In this document: piece after piece, positions 56,020 to 64,000 of the stretch | Layout of the letters: the number at the start of each line of letters is the position of its first letter | Numbering within the stretch: position 1 is the first letter of the stretch | Assembly (NCBI GenBank): GCA_014529385.2 | Contig: CM043944.1 | Span: 56,033,768-56,097,767 of the forward strand | DNA: 64,000 nucleotides | Source of the DNA: Adiantum capillus-veneris | Lineage: Eukaryota; Streptophyta; Polypodiopsida; Polypodiales; Pteridaceae | Direction of reading: 5' to 3' | Program-made: the position numbers and the translations under genes | The notes under the pieces: model-generated | Told to the model about the DNA's origin: nothing | Database searches by the model: none | Seen by the model: the letters and a program-made list of their open reading frames with translations, nothing else

Positions 56020-58228
56020 ATGGAGCAAAATGTGGGCACAAGTGGTACGAAGAAGCCAAAGAATAAAAAATCTCCTAGCAAAGAGTAGGATTATGCTCAC
56101 AACATATGCGGCCGATATATGGAGTGGCAATGTAAATTTTGTCACACAACAAAATCTGGCGGTGCACCATGTATTAGGGATCATTTTCTGGGTAGCGCTA
56201 AAAACAATTGTAGAAAATGTGAACATTCTCAGGCACCTGCAGTTGCAAAGAATTTGAGATAAGAGCTCGCCAAAAAGGGTGGCAAGAAACGACAGATATA
56301 TAGCTCCGTGCCTTCGAATCAAGAGTTCCCAGAGCCAAATATTAACTCCGCAAATCCTCTAGTGACACCAGCTAACATTGGAGAGCAACCTGTGCAAGGA
56401 GAGGAAATTCTAGGCAGTATTCCTTTTAAACATCACAATGAAGGTGGACTTTGTCAAATGCGTCAAAAATCATTACATCAAAGCTTTCAAGTGCAGTCTC
56501 TAGAAGAAGCACAAACAGCACTCGCCAAAGCAATATTCTTTACTAGAAGTGCTTTGGTCATGGTAGACAGTAATCATTGGAAGGCTGCTTGGAAGAAAAT
56601 CGGTGAGTTTGGTCCAGATTTTCAGCTCCTTCCTATCACATGATAAGAAATGTTTTCTTGGACAAATGTTACATCGAAGTCAAAGAGCGTGTTGGCAAAA
56701 TAATACTTGGGAATATTTCACTTTCAGGATGTAGGATTGTGAGTGATGGTGACTGGTCAAATGTTCAGAGAAGACCGTTGATCAATGTAATGCTGGTTTG
56801 TACAAGGGGGGAAATGTTTATAAAGGCGATTGATAGTTCTGGTGCAATTAAAAGTGGCAAATATATTTCTGAGATCTTGATTGATATAATTAAAGAAATT
56901 GGTGTTGAATATGTCGTTCAAGTTGTGATGGACAATGCAAAGAATTGTAAAAACGCCAGTAAATTAATAAAGAGGTGCTTTCCACACATTTTTGCCAATG
57001 GTTGTAATACGCAGAGCTTGAACTTGGTGCTGAAAGATTGGTACACTAGCGAAGAAACCACATGGTTCGCCAAAATAATTGATACAGCACGTCAGGTTGT
57101 GAAATTTATCTTGAAACGACAGAGAGTGCTCGATTTGTATAGGATGCGCATGTTAGTGATGCTGAAACTTCCTGCTGAAACTCGGTTCTGCACACATTTT
57201 TATACCTTGGAATCACTTCTCCGTAATAAATGTGATGTGATTGACACATTCAGTTGCGCGCCCTTTGATGAATGGCAGCTTGAGCAGAAAGAAAAAGTGA
57301 AGGATGAAATTACATGTCTACGTGGCAATGTAAACAAGGTTGCTTGGTGGAGGAGTGTAATGGATGCATACCATGTAATGATGCCCGTTATGTTCGCGAT
57401 CCGCAATCTTGATCAAAGGGCGCCAAACTTGTGCAAAGTGTGGATGACATGGTGGTCAGTCCAACAGAGTCTTGAAAATCCTGAAGAGCTGAAAGAGTAT
57501 GTAGTAGATAAGGAGTGGCGATTACCATTCTCTGGCAAACAGCGAAAGATTTTGGCTAAGTATTTTCATGCAAGGTGGAAGAGCGCTCATAGTCCACCCA
57601 TAGCGTGGCTTACATGCTCGATCCAAAGTATTGGAATTTAGATCTGATGTCCAATACAGAGGTGGTAGGCGATTTCTATCACGTGGTCAACATGTTCTAC
57701 TCCAACGTTCAGGACCGAATTGATTGCATAAAAAAAATGAGTGCATTTAGATTAAAAGAAGGTCCTTTTGCGAATGATTTTGTACAGGTAATGGCAAAAG
57801 AGCAACCTGCATGGAAGTGGTGGATGATGAATGGTGGAGACCATTAATCTACCTTACGTCCTCTTGCAATGAAAGTACTCGCACAATGTGCAGCAAATTC
57901 AAGTTCAGAGAGAAACTGGAGTATGTACAAGTATGTTCACAGCACTATTCACAACAGACTATTAGTAGACATAGCAGAGAAATTAGTGTATATGTATTGC
58001 AACGAAAAGATATTGAATCACATCGAAAGTGCTGGCTACGAGGAGGAAATGCCAACCTGGTTGTATGATTGTCAAAATGAAAATGAAGAAGATTTCAATG
58101 TTGGTGTATCTCAATGCACTGTAGACAAAATAGAAGAGAATTTGATAATAGATGTGGAGGTTGAATTACAAAAAGAACCACAACACTCATACTTAGAACC
58201 AGTTAACAACTCAACTGATTCAATATAG
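56020..58228 (+). pseudogene. hAT transposase (BED zinc finger, DUF659 core, hAT dimerisation region)
   Basis: It starts at ATG 56020 (MEQNVGTSGTKK). A BED-type finger follows at about residues 36-67 (WQCKFCHTTK, C-x2-C-x13-H-x8-C). The core reads SLSGCRIVSDGDWSNVQRRPLINVM with the first Asp, then VVMDNAKNCKNASKLI, CNTQSLNLVLKDW, WWRSVMDAYHVMMPVMFAIR and AYMLDPKYWN. The C-terminal dimerisation region has ANSSSERNWSMYKYVHS. Breaks: stops near 56088 and 56260, a frameshift near 56636, another near 57605, and a TAA near 57845. It cuts and rejoins DNA at CAGGG ends in the family; this copy is inactive. After the dimerisation region it ends in an acidic tail at 58228. Confidence 0.88.
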
Positions 58229-58360
58229 CTTGAGAGTAGAATGAGAAAATGTCAAAAACCATTGTAAAAGACCTTGTATTCAAATGTGTTTTGAGTAATT
58301 ACAATGCTTCATATTCCCGATAGTACATAGTTTGTCGCGATATTACATAGTTTGTCGATC

Positions 58361-59395
58361 TCAATTGTGTTTCCCTGAAGTAGCATGTTGCTCATCAAAC
58401 AGATTTCTAATTGTGCTAGGGGTATCTGGGCATGCTTGCTTGAATTTATATTCGTTTGCCATGCCAAACATAATATACATTCCTTGTGGAATATCTTGTG
58501 CACACATTGCGCATCGACTATTGTTTTGCATCAAACGAATAAGACAAACTAAATGATAATAGTGACCACATGTCAATGTATAGTACCCAATCCATCCATC
58601 CAAATTCTTGTAGCAAACTGGACATTGGGAAGATGAGGATGCATCTGAAGTAGACGAGGGGACCAACACCGGATGCAAGACAAGGTGGCTAATGTGTGTC
58701 CCTTATACAGGTGTTGGATTCACCCACTGTGTTAGGGTTTGAATGTCCTGATGTAAGCGGTGAATGCTTTTCTCCATCCGGACTTGTGAGGGTTGCGGTG
58801 TCTGGGTGGCTATAGAAAGACGTGTTATTTCCGCATCTTTCTCTGCCAACTGTGTCATGTAAATATCCTTCTTTCTCTTTAACTGGAGGTCGGCGCCTTC
58901 CACTATCAATGCCAGCTCATCTCGGGTGAAAGTGACACAACTCTCCCTTAAATCATGAGTGGCAATAGTTGTGTCCTTTGACGAGAAGTCTACTGGTCGC
59001 TGTTGCACAAAGTGAACATATAAAATTTCGGCAAAATATAGTGCACAATTTGCATTGTGCAGGGAATGGCCATAAACCTCCAAATAAATCCTCTCAGCGT
59101 TATCTTGAATACCATCATGGGTGCACTTCGAAACCTTCCACCTTCCTTTCTTGATCTTTGCATCCTCACATGGCCATATTGTCTTGATCATGTCCTTTGT
59201 CACTTCTTTATTGATCTCTTTCCACTGCATATGGTTTGGATTTTCCCACTTTGAGAGTTGACGAGCAGTACGCGTCACTTGTTGTGCCGACATGCCATGT
59301 GCCAGAGACTTCATGCACTGAAATGCATTAACAACCGCTTGTTGTTGATCATCAGGCAATGTTTGGGTCCCAATATCTTGTTCTTGATCGGCCAT
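58361..59395 (-). pseudogene. Coiled-coil RING-finger protein inside the hAT element
   Basis: It starts at ATG 59395 (MADQEQDIGTQTL). The first 230 codons hold a Gln-rich N-terminus, a mid domain (WENPNHMQWKEINKEV, YGHSLHNANCALYFAEILY) and a short coiled coil (LQLKRKKDIYMTQLAEKDAEI). A TAA at 58703-58705 interrupts the frame, which then continues without shift for 114 codons with a RING-H2 finger: CPVC, then TLTCGHYYHLVCLIRL and SRCAMC (C-x2-C, C-x-H-x2-H-x2-C, C-x2-C). The RING suggests an E3 ubiquitin ligase. Only one stop in 344 codons separates the halves, so the break may be recent. It is transcribed against the transposase and in the same direction as the kinase. I do not recognise the N-terminal domain. 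Confidence 0.7.
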
Positions 59396-59673
59396 TTTCT
59401 CTTAGAGCTGCAGTCAATAGAGTGGCAAATATTCAATATCATTGGCAAATATATATTCCCACTCATTGGGACACTGCGCGAAATCCACTAAAAACCACCA
59501 CTTCAAATGCGACCAATTGAACCACAAGGCAAATTTGAAATATTGACAGTTAAATGACAAATTTGAAATGATTAAAGATAATTGACTCAATTAGGTGAAC
59601 CACTTCAAACCAGATAATACACTTCAATAAAAATTTGAATACACTTGACAAGACATGTATATCATAGAAATGT

Positions 59674-61193
59674 TTAAATCGTATAAAATGATGATGCAAG
59701 TTCAACAAGTGGACGTTGCACAGGATTAGGGTCTGTCTTTAAATGTTCTTTGAAAAACATCAACATGTTAGAAGCATTCCTTCTTTGGTCCCGCTCTTTT
59801 AGCTTCATCCAACAATCTACTTTAATTCGAATAGCCCTCATAACATCTTCATCCGGGTGGTGAAAGACCTTGTCTGGAAAATAAATTTTTTTGGCTGCAC
59901 TCCAAAAATTTGCCAGCATGTCGAACAAGTATTCCAATGCATAAATGTCGTTGGCTTTTGAGTATGCATCTGCGCATCGTGGATCGTATAGTTCGGGAGC
60001 AATCCACGGTCGCTTAGCCATCTCGACGCTCCCTGCTCTCTGTGCATTTAAAACTGCTTCGTCCGATTGTGCGCTTGGAGACAAATAATTATTTGCTACG
60101 CGCTTAGCAGGTGTTCTCAGCTCATACCCCAATCAATGATACCGACGCAGGGTTTATTGGCGCGAGTAAAGTCCAACATCACGTTGAACGGGTGCAGGTC
60201 ACTGTGCACTATACCGGCCGAGTGGGCAGCCGCAACGCCGTCGATTAAGACATGATAAATTACCGACATCTGCTTGACCACTGCTTTGATCTGCATTGTG
60301 TCTATCTTGCTTACAGGGTTGTTTACTGCAGGCAATGACCTCCAGCCATGTTGTAGCCTGTGCATGTCTCGTCTGAACAAGCCGTGAGCGAATGGTAAGC
60401 GGCACATCATGTCGCCCACGGTACCCCCATTGTAGTATGGGAATATCGTGATCCAAGGAGACTCTGTAGTAAACCCAATGCACCTTACAATGGAGGGGTG
60501 AATCGTTTGCATTCCTTGCTCTATCTGAAAGCTGTCAAATTTTTCCTCACTCCCTCCCTTGTAACATTTTCCCACATATGTAATGTGGTCTGGAAAAAAT
60601 GAGATGCCTTTGATAGTGTACAATGTGCACACACCGAAGGATCCAGCTCCAATCCTCATACCTTCTACCAAGGCTTCATGAGGGATGCCGACAAGATGAG
60701 CGCACTTTGCATTCAAAGCAGTGCACATGATTGTGCCGATGCCGCTGGGATCGGATCGACCTCCCAAAGCTGCTTGTGCATCTTGTGCCATCTTCAATCT
60801 CTTGGGTAAAGATGCTTGGTCCTGCGCTTTCACATGCTTTATCTTTACCTTCTGTTCTTCCCACAATTTATCCCAGAGCTCTAACTTTGACATGTCTCAA
60901 GCAGGTGGGATATCTTCCTTTAAGTCTCTGCAACTTACTTTCATATTGCCCAACAGTGTCCTGACTTTATGGTGGGGGTCAAATTCTCGTATCCCAGCTG
61001 GACTCAACAACTCGTATTGGTCTTCAAGTTGCAACCTGCGCTCTATGTTCTCCTATATAGTGCTAGTGATGTCTTTGATGTAGACATCGCTTTCACTAAT
61101 CTGCTGCATGCGGTCAGCTGCACATGATGAGATTGCCAAAATACATTCTTTACGAATGGCATGCATAATACATTTCTTTTGATCTGGCGTCAT
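59674..61193 (-). pseudogene. Protein-kinase-like protein inside the hAT element
   Basis: From ATG 61193 (MTPDQKKCIMHAIRK) the frame has a helical N-terminal part of about 175 residues with stops at 61053-61055 (TAG) and 60897-60899 (TGA), then a kinase domain: glycine loop GAGSFGVC (about 181), YVGKCYKG with the ATP-anchoring Lys (about 208), FPYYNGGTVGDMM hinge region, catalytic loop GIVHSDLHPFNVML (H-x-D-L-x4-N, about 329) and IIDWGMS in place of D-F-G (about 351). A one-base frameshift near 60120 follows, and the frame resumes with RPWIAPELYDP (APE motif) and ANDIYALEYLFDML to the stop at 59674. Arg of H-R-D is Ser, so it is a non-RD kinase. Core Lys, Asp, Asn and Asp are all present, so it descended from an active enzyme. 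The substrate is unknown. Confidence 0.75.
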
Positions 61194-61599
61194 ATTTGCA
61201 TTGAAAAATACAAAAATAGCATATCAAATAAAAATTCATGGTTGCGAATGATACTACCACTCTCACACCATCTCAGGTAAACTCTTAACCACCACTTGAA
61301 GACTTTAACAAATGTTATGAAAATATTGATCAAAATTGAACATAATCTTCACCTTGAAATTGCAATCTGTTACACGTGTAAAAAGCAGTTCAAACAAATG
61401 GTTTATAAGAACTTAATTCAGATCAAACAATACATGTTAACGGTCTTTAACATTTCAGCATATATTGAATTTTGTAACTTATATTTTTCTCTGTGCGCAC
61501 ATACTAATTCAAACAAAGCACACACCGACTTAAAATCTTCAAAACATTTAAAACATTAGAAGTATACAAATTGGACTAGCAAATTATATTCACACACTT

Positions 61600-62040
61600 T
61601 TTTACATAGAATTTATGTAAATGTAGCAATCAAAAAGCGATGATAATTTATGCTCTTTAAAAAGATACAAAAGAATATTTAACATGCAAATTGTATGCAT
61701 TTAGATTCTTGCAGAGAATTTATGTAAATGAAGCATTAAAACTAGCGATAATGCTTGAGAGTCCTTTAAAAAGATTAAAAACGAATATTAAACATGCAAT
61801 TTGTGTGCACATATTTTTTTACATGTAATTTATATAAATGGAACATTTAAAATAGCGATGATTGAGAAATAAAGTATTCTATATAAATAATGACACATTT
61901 AAAATAGCTATGATTGATGAATAAAGTATTCTATATAAATGGAACATTTAAAATAGTGATGATTGATGGATAAAGTATTCTATATCAATAGAACATTTAA
62001 AATAGCAATGATTGATGAATAAAGTATTCTTTTGAATATG
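61600..62040. repeat. Two families of tandem repeats near the right end of the hAT element
   Basis: A ~115-bp unit (AATTTATGTAAATG, GCGAT, TTTAAAAAGAT, AACATGCAA) in about three copies from 61610, then a ~48-bp unit (ACATTTAAAATAGC, ATGATTGATGAATAAAGTAT) in four copies at about 61846, 61896, 61943 and 61991. Confidence 0.85.
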
Positions 62041-62127
62041 ATTAGCTAGTATATAATTTCAAATCGACAGTTAAAAACAACAAAATCAAACAATTTATAC
62101 CTTTTGTATATGAAATACTCTTCACAG

Positions 62128-62510
62128 CCGCGTTACCGACCAAGTATTTCATATACTTAATACTTAAAAAATTAACTGCACATGCACATACAAATTATAT
62201 GACGTTCGTAAGGCCGGTTAACGATCTGAACGCCACATTTATGCAAAAACATATGCTTTTAACAAACGACACTCTATTAGCTGCCGCGTTACCGACCGGG
62301 TGCCGCCTGAATCTAAGAAAAAACAATAGCCTACATACGAACATCTATTAGCCACGTTACTGACCGATGCCCATATGTTTTTTGGGAAAGAGGAAGGGAA
62401 GTCGAATTACCATAAGGATACTAGGTTCGTCGTGTTACCGACATAGTACCCCGACAGTAAGCCAATACTTACCACAGGACACCATCTTCCCTGTGTCACC
62501 GAGGTGATGC
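62128..62510. repeat. Spaced CGTTACCGAC motif array
   Basis: GCCGCGTTACCGACC at about 62128-62142 and 62283-62297, CCACGTTACTGACCG at about 62352-62366, TCGTGTTACCGACATAG at about 62429-62445 and CTGTGTCACCGAGG at about 62491-62504, with a weaker CCGGTTAACGATC at about 62214. Most are followed by GTGCC/ATGCCC/GTACCCC. Spacing is about 60-85 bp. It lies between the kinase frame and the right terminus, the place for subterminal transposase-binding sites or for the cargo promoter. Confidence 0.75.
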
Positions 62511-62621
62511 CCCTGTGATAAGCACTGTTTCGAAGAACAACTTACACACACACTCCCATTGTGTGGTAAGGTACCTTATTACTGCCGTGCACTACGACAA
62601 AAGGCATGCTACCACACAACG

Positions 62622-62624
<3 letters not shown>

Positions 62625-62657
<33 letters not shown>
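62625..62657. repeat. (CA)n microsatellite
   Basis: About 33 nt of CA repeat. The flanks before and after it (GTGTGGT...TACT or TATT, ACTGCCG, GCACT) form a ~110-bp direct duplication. Confidence 0.9.
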
Positions 62658-62658
<1 letters not shown>

Positions 62659-62789
62659 CACATACTCGGATCGTGTGGTCATGTACTCTGCTACTGCCGC
62701 GCACTGTGATGTAGAGCACGCTCCCACATGACCCCCTCTCTCCCTCTCTCCTCTCTCCTCTCGACGTACCTGCAAAGGTGGCGCAAGCG

Positions 62790-62868
<79 letters not shown>

Positions 62869-62877
62869 TCTCTCTCA
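62790..62877. repeat. (CT)n microsatellite, imperfect
   Basis: About 88 nt of CT repeat with two single-base interruptions. Confidence 0.95.
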
Positions 62878-62894
62878 GAAGGCGAAAGCAAAAT

Positions 62895-63025
62895 ACACCC
62901 AGCGGGCCCAATCGGGCCCGTGTATATATAACGCTGACAGCCCGTCGGGCTTTTCTGTCTCCCCGGGCTTTCTGTTTCCCCGTCGGGCCCGTCGGGGAAA
63001 CAAAAAAGCCCAGCGGGAGTTTTGT
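62895..63025. other. GC-rich right subterminal region of the hAT element
   Basis: It contains CAGCGGGCC, ATCGGGCCCGTG, GCCCGTCGGGC, CCCCGTCGGGCCCGTCGGGG and AAAAAAGCCCAGCGGGAGT, the counterpart of 54940-55070. It is followed by TGATCA-rich sequence (GTGATCAT repeated) like that near the left end (CACGTGATCATG). Confidence 0.7.
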
Positions 63026-63139
63026 GGGTTCGCAAGTCACCCTAAACTGGTTTCTCTGTGATCATGTTTACTGTGATCATGTAAATGTGTCAATAAGACC
63101 TTGTGATCACACAAAATTTGACGTAATTATGTAAATATT

Positions 63140-63148
63140 AAATCCCTG
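63140..63148 (-). repeat. Right terminal inverted repeat of the hAT element
   Basis: CAGGGATTT on the - strand, directly followed on the + strand by the duplicated ATACCCAG. Confidence 0.9.
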
Positions 63149-63156
63149 ATACCCAG

Positions 63157-63364
63157 GACCGAGCCACCTGACCCCCTACAGTGGGAGGAAGAGAACCATC
63201 TAAGTGGGGGAAATTTCCCTCAATCGCCTGGTAAGATGATCTCCATTGACTTTCACCTCTTGGAGAGAGACTACATCTACAGGGTTATCCATAATCCAAT
63301 TTTTGATTTTCCTAGACTTAGAGGGGTCTATCAACCCTTTAATATTCCAAGATAGGAATTTCAT
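63157..63364 (-). pseudogene. N-terminus of the second LINE's endonuclease, split off by the hAT insertion
   Basis: It starts at ATG 63364 with MKFLSWNIKGL and continues with NPVDVVSLQEVKVNG, the standard opening of plant L1 ORF2 endonuclease with its catalytic Glu. A stop follows near 63200, and the region GGSVLG runs up to the transposon. The downstream half is at 54801-52866. Nothing of the LINE upstream of this ATG (ORF1, 5' UTR) is seen; another endonuclease begins 9 bp away. Confidence 0.85.
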
Positions 63365-63372
63365 TTATGAAC

Positions 63373-64000
63373 TCATTTGGGCCTGCAGGAAGCAAGGGAA
63401 GGTCGGTTTTTGGCGATGAGGAGGTATGTAGTGGAGTGGTCGGACCAGTAGTTGTAGTTAGTGCCAGAGATGGTTTGGGGCAGGTCATTGCTAACCCAGA
63501 CATGGTCTAGCATAGAGTTTTGCACTGTGGTTCGATGGTGTATCAATTGGTGGAGACCGTGCTGAAGAATGAGGTTGGAAAGGGTTCTATATGTGTTGGT
63601 TTCCTCAAGTGTGTTAATGTTGAAATCTCCCATTAGGATTAGTGGTCGCATGGTGCAGGTTGAATCAAGAAGATTGGAGATGCTATGCAGGAACCGTCGG
63701 AGTGATGATGTCGGTGCCCTGTAGAGTGAAATGACTGTCGCCAGGCACTTGGTGGAGCAGTGGAAAGTTGCATGGATCGTTTCAAGCGTTTGATTTATGC
63801 AGATGTGTATTTGTGTAGGTACTAGGTTGTTTTTATGGAGAATGGAGATGCCATGTAGTTGTGTTGAGGATATGCTGTGGAAGCCTGGAATGGTTGTCGC
63901 ATGTTGTCGAGTCTCTTGCAGGCAGAGAATGTCGGAGGCCATCAGGCTTTTGTCGTGGATGATATCGTTTGCATGCTTTCCAAGGGAGACGACGTTCAGT
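63373..64000 (-). pseudogene. APE-type endonuclease domain of a second retroelement or Helitron (runs off the window)
   Basis: Open from the right window edge to 63373, about 208 codons, with NVVSLGKHANDIIHDKSLM, ASDILCLQETRQ (catalytic Glu), GISILHKNN, VISLYRAPTSS, LILMGDFNINTL (Asp/Asn), MLDHVWVSN and YWSDHSTTYL (final Asp-His), so all endonuclease motifs are present and in order. The wording differs from the L1-type enzyme at 63364: the N-terminal NVVSLGKHANDI pattern is closer to endonucleases of Helentron-type Helitrons or other non-LTR clades. The true N-terminus lies beyond the window. It may well be an intact domain; it is called a pseudogene because it ends at a stop directly joined to the LINE. 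Confidence 0.65.

Larger units (their letters stand above)
54802..63148 (+). mobile_element. hAT-type DNA transposon with RING and kinase cargo
   Basis: Ends are CAGGGATTTCATTAACG on the left and, on the - strand, CAGGGATTTAATATTTAC on the right: a perfect 9-bp terminal inverted repeat, then imperfect. Both sides are flanked by ATACCCAG (54794-54801 and 63149-63156), an 8-bp target duplication as expected for hAT. Removing the element and one duplication joins the two halves of a LINE endonuclease in frame (GGSVLGIPSKW), which confirms the boundaries. It carries a transposase pseudogene (+), a coiled-coil RING frame (-), a kinase-like frame (-), tandem repeats and subterminal motif clusters. 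At 8.35 kb it is large for hAT. All three genes have stops, so this copy is not autonomous now. Confidence 0.9.

Noticed and set aside
62609-63040. Frames rich in Arg-Glu or Ser-Leu near 62.6-63.1 kb
   Set aside because: They are translations of the CT/GA microsatellite.

Overview
This window is nuclear DNA from a land plant with a large, repeat-rich genome. I favour a fern or another non-seed plant, but the sequence does not settle it. The evidence is nested plant-type Ty1/copia and Ty3/gypsy elements (the gypsy one has the dual RNase H seen in the Tat lineage), a pentatricopeptide-repeat (PPR) pseudogene, a thioredoxin h-type gene split by two GT-AG introns, and very many CT/CA microsatellites. 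There are no operons and no bacterial features. Almost everything recognisable is mobile DNA in various states of decay. The only host gene that looks intact is the thioredoxin-like gene at 34006-35501 (- strand).

Layout. 1-19853: an LTR-type element carrying a degenerate retropepsin-like domain and a row of W-x-P-K motifs. It is split at 2002/17232 by a - strand copia element (134/130 bp LTRs, 5-bp target duplication AAAAC). That copia element is itself split at 5489/15640 by a + strand gypsy element with 2.0-kb LTRs and a gag-pol frame open for about 1,690 codons. 20.4-22.1 kb: PPR pseudogene (-). 24.3-28.7 kb: an LTR, a polypurine tract and a roughly 1,090-codon coiled-coil reading frame with a few stops, but no pol (-). 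28.7-29.8 kb: four copies of a 285-bp repeat, each centred on a 24-bp palindrome. 30.6-32.7 kb: a second retropepsin plus W-x-P-K locus (-). 34.0-35.5 kb: the thioredoxin-like gene. 35.8-40.8 kb: a long inverted-repeat structure. 43.9-44.9 kb: a dense microsatellite cluster. 45.6-52.9 kb: long-period repeats holding a 5'-truncated LINE that was later broken by an inversion.

52.9-63.4 kb: a second LINE whose endonuclease is interrupted by a complete-looking 8.35-kb hAT-type DNA transposon (54802-63148). The transposon has CAGGGATTT ends and a perfect 8-bp target duplication ATACCCAG. It carries a BED/DUF659-type transposase pseudogene and, on the opposite strand, two cargo reading frames: a coiled-coil RING-finger protein and a protein-kinase-like protein. 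Its right side has a row of CGTTACCGAC motifs, and both subterminal regions are rich in CCGGCGGG-like sequence. The last 0.6 kb holds an endonuclease domain that runs off the window.

The best candidates for something undescribed are (a) the hAT element with RING and kinase cargo, (b) the paired retropepsin plus W-x-P-K elements, (c) the pol-less coiled-coil LTR element next to the palindromic 285-bp repeat, and (d) a thioredoxin in which both active-site cysteines are replaced (W-S-E-P-S).
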